Origin: Flavobacterium marginilacus
Lineage (GTDB): Bacteria > Bacteroidota > Bacteroidia > Flavobacteriales > Flavobacteriaceae
NCBI RefSeq assembly: GCF_026870155.1
Contig: NZ_CP113975.1
Location: 930,001 to 994,000 of the forward strand
DNA: 64,000 nt
Direction: 5' to 3'
The notes below the pieces were generated by a model. That model saw only the letters and a list, made by a program, of their open reading frames with translations. It ran no database searches and was not told the origin of the DNA. The number at the start of each line of letters is the position of its first letter. Position 1 is the first letter of the stretch. The position numbers were made by a program, and so were the translations under genes. Below are positions 46,972 to 56,575 of this stretch, one piece after another.

Positions 46972-47604
46972 ATGAGAGAATTTGTTAAAAAAATTTTGTT
47001 TTATTTTTTAAATACAGTTAAGGTAAATGAAAAAGTAACCGTATCTGGATTTTCAAGAGGTTTGCAAAATGTAATTTTTGAAGGAAAAAACGCAGTACCT
47101 GACAGATGTAATTTTTCTGGAAATATAAAAATAGGCTATGCTACGACTTTAGGTTATAATAATCAGCTGTCTGGAACCATTAGTATTGGAAGGTTTTGCC
47201 AGTTTGGAGCTGATGTAGCCTGTCATGCTACAAATCATCCTGTTTCTACAATGACAACTTATATTAATAAAAATTTATTTCAAGGAGAGCTTAAATTATT
47301 AAAAGAAGAAAATGAAATTGTTATGGGGAATGATGTTTGGATTGGTCATGGTGTAATTATAGTAGGGAATATTAATATAGGAAATGGAGCGATTTTAGCA
47401 GCGGGATCAGTTGTTACTAAGGATGTTGCTCCATATACCATAGTTGCCGGTGTTCCTGCAAAACCAATTGGAAAGCGTTTTTCGGAGTCCATTATTCAAG
47501 AAATTGAAACTTTACAATGGTGGAGTCTTTCTGAGCCAGAATTAGAAAAAATTAAACCTTTATTTTTCAAGGATTTTAAAAATAGGGATAGTATTTATGA
47601 ATAA
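46972..47604 (+). CDS. Hexapeptide-repeat acetyltransferase
   Basis: The 210-residue protein has beta-helix repeats from about 45 to 165, with ISIGRFCQFGADVACHATNHP (candidate catalytic His near 82), IVMGNDVWIGHGVIIVGNI and AAGSVVTKDVAPYTIVAGVPAKPI. It resembles the C-terminal half of the fusion at 34754, including a closing helix with TLQWW. It probably O-acetylates a sugar. Its stop overlaps neuA by 8 bases, so it may act on the nonulosonic acid or be an end of the preceding module. Confidence 0.85.
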   Translation: MREFVKKILFYFLNTVKVNEKVTVSGFSRGLQNVIFEGKNAVPDRCNFSGNIKIGYATTLGYNNQLSGTISIGRFCQFGADVACHATNHPVSTMTTYINKNLFQGELKLLKEENEIVMGNDVWIGHGVIIVGNINIGNGAILAAGSVVTKDVAPYTIVAGVPAKPIGKRFSESIIQEIETLQWWSLSEPELEKIKPLFFKDFKNRDSIYE

Positions 47605-48280
47605 AACCATAGCCATAATTCCAGCGCGAGGAGGATCGAAGCGTATTCCAAAAAAGAATATTCAGATGTTTGGAGGAGTTCCTTTATTGGTACATTCTAT
47701 ACAATATGCATTAGCTAATAAGGAAATTATTGATGACGTTTATGTTTCGACTGATGATGAAACAATTAAAAATATAGCGTTGGAAAATGGAGCTAAAGTA
47801 ATTGAAAGACCGCAAATACTGTCTGGAGATTTTGAACCTACAGTTTCAGCATTGAAACATGTTTTGGAATCTGTAAAAACGGATGTTAAAAATGTTATCT
47901 TATTACAGCCCACAAATCCGTTGCGCCCTCAGAATTTATTAAAAGAAATTTTTGAGAAATATCTAAAGGAGAATTTAGATAGTTTGTTTACGGTTTCTAG
48001 AGATTATCATAAATTTGGTAAAATTATAAATAGTAAGTTTATCCCTTTTAATTATTCTATAGGTCAAAGAAGTCAAGATTTAGAAGCTCTTTATTTTGAG
48101 AACGGGTTATTATATATTACAAAAGCCTCTTTGATATTAAAAGATATTATTATTTCAGAAAATGCTTTTCCATTTGAAGTTAATCATATTTTTTCCAATG
48201 TTGATATTGATACTCTAGAAGATTTGGAGTATGCGGAGTATTTGTATCAAAAAAAACAAATTTTAAATTCTACAAAATGA
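47597..48280 (+). CDS. neuA: Acylneuraminate cytidylyltransferase
   Basis: The 227-residue enzyme activates a nonulosonic acid as its CMP derivative. The signature [14 protein letters not shown] is at 8-21, [10 protein letters not shown] near 100-109 and the C-terminal part has [16 protein letters not shown], typical of NeuA/PseF/LegF. It overlaps both neighbours (8 and 4 bases) in an operon with neuB and neuC. Whether the sugar is Neu5Ac, legionaminic or another acid cannot be told from this gene. Confidence 0.9.
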   Translation: MNKTIAIIPARGGSKRIPKKNIQMFGGVPLLVHSIQYALANKEIIDDVYVSTDDETIKNIALENGAKVIERPQILSGDFEPTVSALKHVLESVKTDVKNVILLQPTNPLRPQNLLKEIFEKYLKENLDSLFTVSRDYHKFGKIINSKFIPFNYSIGQRSQDLEALYFENGLLYITKASLILKDIIISENAFPFEVNHIFSNVDIDTLEDLEYAEYLYQKKQILNSTK

Positions 48281-49317
48281 ATCCATATATAGAAATAGCA
48301 GGACGTAAAATAGGGTCTGATTACCCACCATTGGTCATTGCTGAAATAGGTATTAACCATGAGGGCTCATTAGAAACAGCCAAAAAAATGGTTGATGCTG
48401 CGCAGAGAGCAGGAGTTGAAGTTCTCAAACATCAAACACATATTGTCCAAGACGAAATGTCCGGAGCTGCCAAAAAAGTAATTCCTGGCAATGCAGATGT
48501 TTCAATTTATGAAATTATGGAGCGCTGTTCGTTAAATGAAACCGATGAATTAGAATTAAAGAATTATGTCGAGAGTAAAGGCATGATTTTTATTTCGACC
48601 CCATTTTCCCGCGCAGCAGCCGAGAGATTGAAAAAATTTGATATTCCAGCTTATAAAATTGGATCTGGCGAATGCAATAATTATCCTTTATTGGAACATA
48701 TTGCTTCTTTTGGGAAACCTGTTATATTAAGTACTGGAATGAATACTATTGAAAGTATTAGCAAAGCGGTTGCTATTTTTGACAAACATGCAGTTCCAGT
48801 TGCGTTGTTACATACTACCAATTTGTATCCAACACCTATTCATTTGGTGCGTTTTGGTGCGATGATAGAAATGCATAATGCTTTCCCTAATAAAGTCTTT
48901 GGTTTGTCGGATCATACTTTAAATAATAATGCTTGTTTGGGCGCAGTGGCTCTAGGAGCAAGTATTTTGGAACGACATTTTACAGATACAATGCAGCGTA
49001 CAGGACCAGATATTATATGCAGTATGGATGAGCGAACCTCGAAAGAACTTATTGTAAGTTCAAATGAAATTTGGCAAATGCGTGGTGGAATTAAAAAACC
49101 TGCACTAGAGGAGCAAGTGACTATTGATTTTGCTTTTGCCACAGTTTGTGCTACAGCCGATATAAAGAAAGGGGAGCAGTTCACGAAAGAGAATATTTGG
49201 GTGAAACGTCCAGGAACCGGAAAGATTCTGGCGGAGCATTTTGATAAAATTTTGGGAAAAATTGCAACGAGAACTATTATTAATGATGAGCAATTAGATT
49301 TTTCTGATTTTGAATAG
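48277..49317 (+). CDS. neuB: N-acetylneuraminate synthase family protein
   Basis: The 346-residue enzyme condenses phosphoenolpyruvate with a 6-carbon amino sugar. It has [19 protein letters not shown] at 20-38, KHQTH near 51-55, [53 protein letters not shown] and a C-terminal SAF (antifreeze-like) domain from about 285. Length and domain order match NeuB/LegI. Neighbour neuC points to an N-acetylmannosamine-type substrate. Confidence 0.92.
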   Translation: MNPYIEIAGRKIGSDYPPLVIAEIGINHEGSLETAKKMVDAAQRAGVEVLKHQTHIVQDEMSGAAKKVIPGNADVSIYEIMERCSLNETDELELKNYVESKGMIFISTPFSRAAAERLKKFDIPAYKIGSGECNNYPLLEHIASFGKPVILSTGMNTIESISKAVAIFDKHAVPVALLHTTNLYPTPIHLVRFGAMIEMHNAFPNKVFGLSDHTLNNNACLGAVALGASILERHFTDTMQRTGPDIICSMDERTSKELIVSSNEIWQMRGGIKKPALEEQVTIDFAFATVCATADIKKGEQFTKENIWVKRPGTGKILAEHFDKILGKIATRTIINDEQLDFSDFE

Positions 49318-50440
49318 AATAAAAAAAATCCTTTTCCTAACTGGAACACGGGCCGATTTTGGGAAAATAAAATCATTGATTTCGATTTTGGAACAACAAC
49401 CCCAATTTGAGGTTTTTGTAGCTGTAACTGGTATGCATTTACAGGAAGAGTATGGCTATACCTTGTTGGAAATTCAGCGTTGTGGATATAAAAACATTCA
49501 TACTTTTAAAAATCATACCCATGAAACGACGATGGATTTGACATTGGCAAGAACTATCGAAGGACTTTCAAGTTATGTAAAAAATGTAGAGCCGAATTTA
49601 ATTCTTGTACATGGTGATCGAGTGGAAACTTTAGCAGGAGCCATTGTGGGATCACTGAATAATATTCTTGTGGCTCACATTGAAGGAGGAGAAATATCAG
49701 GGACAGTAGATGAATTGATTCGGCATAGCGTAAGCAAATTGAGCCATATTCATTTTGTTTCAAATGCGGAAGCGGCCAATAGGCTAAAACAAATGGGAGA
49801 GATAGCAGAATCAATTTTTACAATTGGTTCGCCAGATATTGATGTTATGTTTTCTGACAAACTGCCTGTTCTGTCTGTCGCAAAAGAGTATTATCAAATT
49901 GATTTTGATTTATTTGCAATTGTAATGTTCCATCCAGTAACAACAGAAATTGATTCAATGGAAGATTATGCATCCAATTTTGTAGAAGCGTTATTAGCGG
50001 ATACACATAATTACGTTGTCGTTTTTCCTAATAATGACTTGGGAAGCCAAATAATTTTGAATGCTTATAAACGTTTAAAAGGGAATTCGCGTTTTAGAAT
50101 TTTTCCATCATTGCGATTTGAATATTTTTTGACATTATTGAAAAATTGCCAATTCATTATTGGAAATAGCAGTGCTGGAATACGGGAAGCTCCTTATTAT
50201 GGGATTCCGATTATCAATATTGGTACCCGTCAGCAAAATAGGGCTGTTCATGCAGATATCGTGAATGTTGATTATGAATTGAAAAATATTTCTGAAGCCT
50301 TAAGGGTAATTGATTCCCACTATATACAACAAACAGAAGCTGATTTTGGACAGGGTAATAGTGCTCAATTATTTTTGGAGTTTCTTCAAAAAGAGAATCT
50401 TTGGCAAATGAATCATCAGAAACAATTTAGGGATAGATAA
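49310..50440 (+). CDS. neuC: UDP-N-acetylglucosamine 2-epimerase (hydrolysing)
   Basis: The 376-residue protein has [11 protein letters not shown] at 10-20, [15 protein letters not shown] near 95-110, [17 protein letters not shown] after it and [15 protein letters not shown] near 280-294, the signatures of NeuC/LegG, which release ManNAc or its 6-deoxy-diamino analogue from the UDP sugar. It starts with TTG at 49310, overlapping neuB by 8 bases; no ATG is available nearby. The stop is followed by an inverted repeat. Confidence 0.9.
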   Translation: MNRIKKILFLTGTRADFGKIKSLISILEQQPQFEVFVAVTGMHLQEEYGYTLLEIQRCGYKNIHTFKNHTHETTMDLTLARTIEGLSSYVKNVEPNLILVHGDRVETLAGAIVGSLNNILVAHIEGGEISGTVDELIRHSVSKLSHIHFVSNAEAANRLKQMGEIAESIFTIGSPDIDVMFSDKLPVLSVAKEYYQIDFDLFAIVMFHPVTTEIDSMEDYASNFVEALLADTHNYVVVFPNNDLGSQIILNAYKRLKGNSRFRIFPSLRFEYFLTLLKNCQFIIGNSSAGIREAPYYGIPIINIGTRQQNRAVHADIVNVDYELKNISEALRVIDSHYIQQTEADFGQGNSAQLFLEFLQKENLWQMNHQKQFRDR

Positions 50441-50462
50441 TTTGGAAATAATATTTCTGTAG

Positions 50463-50510
50463 TATTCTCAAATTATTTTATACAAAAACTTTCTAATGGA
50501 TTTGAGAATA
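50463..50510. repeat. 11-bp perfect inverted repeat after neuC
   Basis: TATTCTCAAAT at 50463-50473 is repeated in inverse as ATTTGAGAATA at 50500-50510, with 26 bases between. No T-run follows, so it is not a standard terminator. It lies 23 bases after the neuC stop and about 80 before the MBOAT start and could be a transcript-end hairpin or a binding site. Confidence 0.5.
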
Positions 50511-50590
50511 ATTTAAAGCCGTTATTTATAAAGAATAATCCTTTTCTTTGCACATTTAAAATTTAGAATACAATTTTTTTTAAATAACCT

Positions 50591-52024
50591 ATGTTTTTCA
50601 ATTCTCTGGCTTTTGCTGTTTTTTTACCAATCGTTTTTATTTTGTATTGGTTTGTTTTCAATAAAACCAAAAGCAACCAAAATGCTTTATTAATTGCTGC
50701 CAGTTATTATTTTTATTCTTGCTGGGATTGGCGTTTTTTGTTTTTACTGGTTTTTTCTACTTTTCTGGATTATTACACGGGTATTCGAATTGAGAAAAGC
50801 CAGACAGAAAAAAGCCGAAATTTTTGGTTTTGGCTTAGTATTTTAGTGAATTTAGGATTTTTAGGGATTTTTAAATACTATAATTTTTTTGCAGCTTCTT
50901 TTTCAGGTTTATTAAATTCAGCTGGAGTAAAAGCGGGTCCAATATTATTAGATGTAATTCTTCCTGTTGGAATTTCATTTTATACTTTTCATGGGCTATC
51001 ATATGTAATTGATATCTATTATAAGCGTATCAAAGCCGAATATAATTTTGTTGATTATTCTTTGTTTGTCAGTTATTTTCCGCTCTTGGTTGCAGGACCT
51101 ATAGAAAGAGCGACACATTTATTGCCAGAAATAAAAGTTAAACGGGAATTTGATTTAGAGAAAGCAAAAGAGGGTGTTTGTCAGATAATCTGGGGATTGG
51201 TTAAAAAAGTGGTTATTGCCGATACCTGTGCAACGTATGCCAATGCTATTTTTGACAACTATGCTTCCATGAATTCCATGTCACTTATTTTAGGAGTCGT
51301 TTATTTTGCTTTTCAAATTTATGGAGACTTTTCAGGGTATTCGGATATGGCATTGGGAATGTCAAAATTGTTCGGATTGGATTTATTGCGCAATTTTAAT
51401 TATCCATATTTTTCGCGTGATATTGCTGAGTTTTGGCGTCGTTGGCATATTTCGCTTTCGTCTTGGTTTCGGGATTATTTGTACATTCCTTTAGGCGGAA
51501 GCAAAGGTGGTATTTGGATGAAAATTAGAAACACCTTTATCATTTTTGTAGTCAGCGGATTTTGGCATGGAGCCAATTGGACTTATGTTTTTTGGGGATT
51601 TATAAATGCTGTCTATTTCCTGCCTTTACTTTTGTCTAACAGTAACCGAAATAATATGGATACTGTACAGCTGAAATTTAATTTTGATTCTGTAAAAGTA
51701 ATTATAAGCATTCTGTATACTTTCTTGCTGACTTGTATAGCCTGGGTGTTTTTTAGGGCCAAAACTATAACTGATGCAATATTGTATTTAAAACGTATTA
51801 TTGCAGATAGAAATTTTAATTCTCAATATTTAGTAAATGAACGTTACAATTATGAATTGCTCATAATGGTTGTTTTTTTTATTTTGGTTGAATGGAATAA
51901 TCGCAGTAAAACAGAGCCTTTGTCAGGAAAAAGAAGTATGCTGAAAATAGCTTTGGCAATTATGACAATAATAGCTTTTGGGACTTATTCAGATTATAAA
52001 GAATTTATATATTTCCAGTTTTAA
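50591..52024 (+). CDS. MBOAT family O-acyltransferase (AlgI-like)
   Basis: The 477-residue membrane protein has about 10-12 helices and the AlgI/DltB core: GPIERATHLLPEI, YGDFSGYSDMALGMSKLFG, FWRRWHISLSSWFRDYLYIPLGG and FWHGANWTYVFWG with the catalytic His. Such proteins move acyl groups across the inner membrane to glycans. The SGNH-like gene that overlaps it by one base would be the periplasmic transfer partner. A promoter is possible in the 150-base gap upstream (TTTG at 50547, TACAATTT at 50569), weakly. Confidence 0.92.
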   Translation: MFFNSLAFAVFLPIVFILYWFVFNKTKSNQNALLIAASYYFYSCWDWRFLFLLVFSTFLDYYTGIRIEKSQTEKSRNFWFWLSILVNLGFLGIFKYYNFFAASFSGLLNSAGVKAGPILLDVILPVGISFYTFHGLSYVIDIYYKRIKAEYNFVDYSLFVSYFPLLVAGPIERATHLLPEIKVKREFDLEKAKEGVCQIIWGLVKKVVIADTCATYANAIFDNYASMNSMSLILGVVYFAFQIYGDFSGYSDMALGMSKLFGLDLLRNFNYPYFSRDIAEFWRRWHISLSSWFRDYLYIPLGGSKGGIWMKIRNTFIIFVVSGFWHGANWTYVFWGFINAVYFLPLLLSNSNRNNMDTVQLKFNFDSVKVIISILYTFLLTCIAWVFFRAKTITDAILYLKRIIADRNFNSQYLVNERYNYELLIMVVFFILVEWNNRSKTEPLSGKRSMLKIALAIMTIIAFGTYSDYKEFIYFQF

Positions 52025-52917
52025 TGAAGCATTTTTTAATTTATACAGCCAAAATTATTCTTATAATATTTTTAATAGCAGTTTTACTGGATGGGTTGTA
52101 CACAATCGCCTTTATGCATTCTAAAAATCGAGGTAAAATAGAAACTGTTATAAATTCTAAAGCAGAAAAGTATGATGTAATAATTTTAGGGTCTTCCCGT
52201 GCCAATAATCATTTTGTGACACAGATGTTTGAGGATAAAGGTTTGAAAACCTTTAATTATGGAATGAGCGGAGGTCATTTGTTTGAGGCATCATTACTGT
52301 TGAAGTTAATGATTGAAAGAAAGTATATAATCAAAAATATTATTTTGGAGGCCGATTTAAATCTTTCAAATAATAAAGAGTCGGAGGGCATATCTGCTAA
52401 ATTTCTGCCCTATATTCATAATTCAGATATAATAAAAAAACATTTTCAAAATGAAGAGGATTTCAATGAACTGTTTTATATTCCATTTTACAGATATATA
52501 AAATATGACGGGAAAATAGGTTTTAGAGAGGTTTATAAAATCGTAAAAGATGAAAAGACTAGTTCTTTAGATAATTTAGGATATTATCCTTTAATCAAGC
52601 ACAAAAAGGGGAACATGAAAAACAATATTACTGCTCTAAATCCTTTAAAGCATAATAAATATTATGAAGAGATTAAAAATATTTGTAATATCAATAAGAT
52701 TAACTTTATCGCTGTAATGACACCAATGTGTGAAAATGTAAAAGGAATGAATTATTTTGATAAAATAAAAAAGACATATCCAGAAATTCATAATTATGAA
52801 AATGTTGTGATTGAGGACAAATATTTTTCGTCTTGCGGACATATGAATGATCAAGGAGCTAAGCTGTTTACTGCAAGGATAATTAATGATTTTTTTAAAA
52901 TAACAGTTAAAAAATAG
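52024..52917 (+). CDS. SGNH hydrolase-like periplasmic protein, partner of MBOAT
   Basis: The 297-residue protein has an N-terminal signal anchor (about 6-28), then VIILGSSRANNHF near 51-63 (block I, nucleophile Ser), NYGMSGGH near 78-85 (block II Gly) and SCGHMNDQGAKLF near the end, where the His of the catalytic pair is expected. This is the DltD/AlgJ-type layout. It is coupled to the MBOAT gene by a one-base overlap. Role: transfer of an acyl group to a glycan in the periplasm (inference). Confidence 0.75.
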   Translation: MKHFLIYTAKIILIIFLIAVLLDGLYTIAFMHSKNRGKIETVINSKAEKYDVIILGSSRANNHFVTQMFEDKGLKTFNYGMSGGHLFEASLLLKLMIERKYIIKNIILEADLNLSNNKESEGISAKFLPYIHNSDIIKKHFQNEEDFNELFYIPFYRYIKYDGKIGFREVYKIVKDEKTSSLDNLGYYPLIKHKKGNMKNNITALNPLKHNKYYEEIKNICNINKINFIAVMTPMCENVKGMNYFDKIKKTYPEIHNYENVVIEDKYFSSCGHMNDQGAKLFTARIINDFFKITVKK

Positions 52918-52927
52918 ATCAATTTAC

Positions 52928-54304
52928 ATGGAAGAAAAAAATAAGATTTTATTGTTATTTCCAGATGGAGTTGGCATCAGAAATTATCTTTATTCAAAAG
53001 TGTTTAAAGAAACAAAAAATGATTTAGTTCTGTTTCATAATTTTGATCCGGAAACTATAACAGCCATTAAACAGAACACTTCAATTAGTGATTCAATTAC
53101 CATTCCTGTATATAATGAGTCTGTTAAAGAGAAGTTTTTGAGAGAATTAATCTGTCTTTCCAGATTGTATTATAATGCTGAAATAGTTAGTAATAAAGCG
53201 ATATTGGCATATTGGAATTGGAATCAAAAGACATTTTCAAAAAAAATATTTTATAAGTTAATTCAAAGAATAGTTCCTTTTTATAAAAATTATTCTAAGA
53301 TTTTAAAATTAGAAAGAAAGTATCAAAAAATAATCCGCCAAAATCCTTTTTATGATGAGGTGAAAAATATTTTAAAGAAAGTGAAACCAAGGGTTGTTTT
53401 TTGTTCTCACCAACGATCCTTGAAAGCTGCAACGATTTTTGCTGCAGCTACCGATTTAGGAATTACAACCACAACTGTAATTTATTCCTGGGATAATCTG
53501 CCTAAGGCTAGAATGGCTCTTGTTGCAGATAATTATTTGGTTTGGTCTGAGTATATGAAAAAAGAAATGGGATTGTATTATCCTGAAATTTCGCCTAAAA
53601 GTATTCATATTACGGGGAGTCCTCAATTTGAGTTTTATCAAGATAAAAGCAATATAATTGAAAAGGAAGTTTTCTATAAGAAATATGATTTAGATCCAAA
53701 TAAAAAAATCATCTGTTTTTCGGGTGACGATACCTTAACATCTCCAGATGATCCAAGCTATTTAAAAGATATTGCCAAAGAAATTACAAAAGCAAATCTG
53801 CAGGATGAATATCAAATTTTATTGAGAAGATGTCCAGTGGATTTTTCGGGAAGATTTGAATCTGTTGTAAATGAGTATAAAGATTTAATAAAAGAAGCCA
53901 CTCCTTTATGGCACATTAATGCTTCAAAGGAATGGAGTGCTATTTATCCGTCCTTTGATGATGTAAAATTATTGGTAAGTACCGCTTTTTATTCTGATGT
54001 AGTTGTTAATGTAGGTTCAACAATGGCTTTTGATTTTGCTATGTTTAGTAAACCGTGTGTGTTTATTAATTATGACCAAGAAAATAAGAAGGTAAAAGAT
54101 TGGTCCGTAAAGACTATTTATCAGTTCCAGCATTTTAGAAGTATGCCAAATAAGAATGCAGTTATCTGGCTGAATAGCAAAGAAGAAATTATTGAAAAGG
54201 TGATTATTCAAAAAAACAGTAGTTTGGAAATGAATCGATGGAAAGAAATCGTGCTGGAAGATTATAAAACGGCTTCACTTACTATACGTAAAACATTAAA
54301 TTAA
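52928..54304 (+). CDS. Unrecognised GT-B-like protein, possible glycosyltransferase
   Basis: The 458-residue soluble protein is not recognised with certainty. It has VVFCSHQRSLKAATIFAAA near 156-174, YSWDNLPKARMALVADNYLVWS after it, IHITGSPQFEFY and near the C-terminus VVVNVGSTMAFDFAMFSKPCVFINYD. The last stretch resembles the donor site of capsule and CDP-glycerol phosphotransferase-like GT-B enzymes. It lies between the SGNH-like gene and GT4 genes and downstream of neuABC. A transferase for the CMP-nonulosonate or another glycan is possible. Confidence 0.6.
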   Translation: MEEKNKILLLFPDGVGIRNYLYSKVFKETKNDLVLFHNFDPETITAIKQNTSISDSITIPVYNESVKEKFLRELICLSRLYYNAEIVSNKAILAYWNWNQKTFSKKIFYKLIQRIVPFYKNYSKILKLERKYQKIIRQNPFYDEVKNILKKVKPRVVFCSHQRSLKAATIFAAATDLGITTTTVIYSWDNLPKARMALVADNYLVWSEYMKKEMGLYYPEISPKSIHITGSPQFEFYQDKSNIIEKEVFYKKYDLDPNKKIICFSGDDTLTSPDDPSYLKDIAKEITKANLQDEYQILLRRCPVDFSGRFESVVNEYKDLIKEATPLWHINASKEWSAIYPSFDDVKLLVSTAFYSDVVVNVGSTMAFDFAMFSKPCVFINYDQENKKVKDWSVKTIYQFQHFRSMPNKNAVIWLNSKEEIIEKVIIQKNSSLEMNRWKEIVLEDYKTASLTIRKTLN

Positions 54305-54311
54305 TTCAATA

Positions 54312-55469
54312 ATGCATATCTGTTTTTTAATAAACGAATATCCAAAAGAAGGATTCCCTCATGGTGGAATAGGTAGTTTTACAAAAACATTAGCCGTAGA
54401 ATTGGTTAAAAATGGTATTACAGTTTCAATAGTTGGGATAAATTATACAAAGAATGATGAGGTGGATATAGCAGACGGCGTTACCATTTATAGATTGAAA
54501 AAAAGCAATATAAAAGGTCTTTCTTGGTATTTTAATTCCAGAGTAATCAATAAAAAAATCAAAGAAATTCATAGAGACAATCCCATAGATATTGTTGAAG
54601 CATCGGAACTTGGTCTAGCTTTTATTTCAAAAATAAAAAATATTAAATACATTATCAGACTTCATGGAGGCCATCATTTTTTTGCCGAAAGCGAAAAGAG
54701 AAAAATTAATAAATGGAAAGGATTTCAAGAAAAAAGATCTTTTAAAAAAAGTGACGTTTTTGTCGCTGTTTCTCAGTATGTAAAAAGTCATACTGAAAAA
54801 TATTTGAGTTACAATGGAAAACGTGTCTGTTATATTAATAATCTAATTAATACTGAATTTTTTAAACCAGCTGAAAAAACACTATCTGATCTGAAAATTG
54901 TTTTTGCTGGTACGGTTTGTGAAAAAAAAGGAATACGCCAATTAATACAGGCTTTTCCAATTGTAAAAAAACAATATCCGAATGTAACTTTGGAAATTTA
55001 TGGAAGAGACTGGTTTTTTCCAGATAAGAGTTCTTATATTCAAATGCTAAAAGAGAAAGAATTACCTCAATTAGGAGAAAATGTAAAAGATATTCGTTTT
55101 CATGGCACTGTTGCTTATAATGAGATTCCGCTGGCTTATGCAGAAGCTTCGGTATGCGTATTTCCGTCTCATATGGAAACTCAGGGTTTAGTAGCTCCAG
55201 AAGCAATGGCTATGGAAAAAGCAGTTGTTTTTACAAGATTAGGGCCTGGTCCTGAGGCTATAAAAAATTATGAAACCGGTTTGTTATGCGATCCTTATAA
55301 TCCAGATGATATTGCTGAAAAGATTTTGTGGGTTTTTTCTAATAAAGAAAAGGCAGAACAAATGGGTAAAACAGCTAGAGAGTTTGTGATTAAAAAATAT
55401 GGATTGAATAATATTGTCAGTAAGAATATTGATTTCTATCGATATGAAGTCATCAAAAAACTTGATTAA
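54312..55469 (+). CDS. Family 4 glycosyltransferase
   Basis: The 385-residue GT-B protein has HGGIGSFTKTLAVELVKNG near 17-36, FAGTVCEKKGIRQLIQAFP near 199-217 and the donor block HMETQGLVAPEAMAMEKAVVFTRLG. Motifs are complete. The gene is followed by a 159-base gap without a gene, which has a short hairpin (CCACA and TGTGG near 55492-55505). Donor unknown. Confidence 0.9.
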   Translation: MHICFLINEYPKEGFPHGGIGSFTKTLAVELVKNGITVSIVGINYTKNDEVDIADGVTIYRLKKSNIKGLSWYFNSRVINKKIKEIHRDNPIDIVEASELGLAFISKIKNIKYIIRLHGGHHFFAESEKRKINKWKGFQEKRSFKKSDVFVAVSQYVKSHTEKYLSYNGKRVCYINNLINTEFFKPAEKTLSDLKIVFAGTVCEKKGIRQLIQAFPIVKKQYPNVTLEIYGRDWFFPDKSSYIQMLKEKELPQLGENVKDIRFHGTVAYNEIPLAYAEASVCVFPSHMETQGLVAPEAMAMEKAVVFTRLGPGPEAIKNYETGLLCDPYNPDDIAEKILWVFSNKEKAEQMGKTAREFVIKKYGLNNIVSKNIDFYRYEVIKKLD

Positions 55470-55628
55470 AAAATAATTAAATAAATGTACCACAGTTTTG
55501 TGGCAGAGGCAAACAGGTTTCTGAGTTGTATTTTTTTAAAATTTATTTTGAAATAGCTTAAAAATGCAAATGGTTATTTTGAATTTAATGTTGGTAAAGT
55601 TTGCTGTTTAATAAATTAAAAATTAAAA

Positions 55629-56438
55629 ATGAAATCTAAAGATGCAATTTTAGAAACGAACGTAAAGCAAAAGGAATTTTACAATACTAAAAATAAAAAT
55701 TTTGTTACTTGGGTATGGTCCAGATTTAGAAATGGAGTTTTAAATAGAATAAAAAAAAGTATTGGAGTTCAGGATCAATCGTATGTTTTGCATAAACAGT
55801 GGTTTGGAGATTTATCATCTAAAAAAGTGTTAGATCTGGGGTGTTTTTCTGGAAATTATTGGTCAATATACTTAGCAGAAAATTCAAAAGAATATTTAGG
55901 GATTGATTTAAGTGATATTGCAATCAAAAAATTAAACGAAAGGATTCAGCATTTACCTCACGCGAGAGCAGAGGCAATTGATTTTCTTTCGGATGATTTC
56001 ACTTTTGATAATTTTGATTTAATTTATGCTTATGGAGTTTTACATCATTTTAAAGATATCAATATTTTAATAGATAGATTGAATGAAAAACTGGCTTCGG
56101 AAGGAGAAATTATAAGTTATGACCCGCTTGAAACAAGTTTTCCTGTAAAGTTAGTAAGGACACTATATAGGCCTTTTCAATCTGATGCTGCTTGGGAATG
56201 GCCATTTACGAAAAAAACTTTTTATCAGTTTCAAAATTCTTTTGATATAATTGAAAGAAGAGGCATTTTAGGGAAATCAAAATGGATAGCCATGATAAAT
56301 GTATTACCAATTTCTGAAAAAAAAAAGAAAGAAATTGGGCAAAAATGGCACAATTATGACTGGAGCAATTCTAAAACATCAGATTCAGTTTTATTTGACT
56401 GTATGCATTTGACAATGTTGATGAAGAAAAAAAAATAA
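55629..56438 (+). CDS. SAM-dependent methyltransferase, class I
   Basis: The 269-residue protein has motif I KVLDLGCFSGNYWSIYLA near 69-86, YLGIDLSDIAI after it and FDLIYAYGVLHHF as post-II. It is flanked by gaps of 159 and 137 bases, so it may be transcribed alone. It is probably a sugar or glycan methyltransferase because of its place among GT genes. Substrate unknown. Confidence 0.85.
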   Translation: MKSKDAILETNVKQKEFYNTKNKNFVTWVWSRFRNGVLNRIKKSIGVQDQSYVLHKQWFGDLSSKKVLDLGCFSGNYWSIYLAENSKEYLGIDLSDIAIKKLNERIQHLPHARAEAIDFLSDDFTFDNFDLIYAYGVLHHFKDINILIDRLNEKLASEGEIISYDPLETSFPVKLVRTLYRPFQSDAAWEWPFTKKTFYQFQNSFDIIERRGILGKSKWIAMINVLPISEKKKKEIGQKWHNYDWSNSKTSDSVLFDCMHLTMLMKKKK

Positions 56439-56575
56439 TCTGGATTTATTTCAGTTGATAATAACTGATTAAAAGATCAAAAAATTTTTTTGATTTTGTT
56501 CCAGTTTGTTGAAAATATTGCATATATCTTCTTTTGAGATAACACTTTTTGTAACAAAATTCAAAATTAAATGAA

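Noticed and set aside
56476..56494. A/T-only palindrome (ATC, A-run, T-run, GAT) between the methyltransferase and a GT gene
   Set aside because: All pairs except two are A:T in A+T-rich DNA; too weak to call a terminator.
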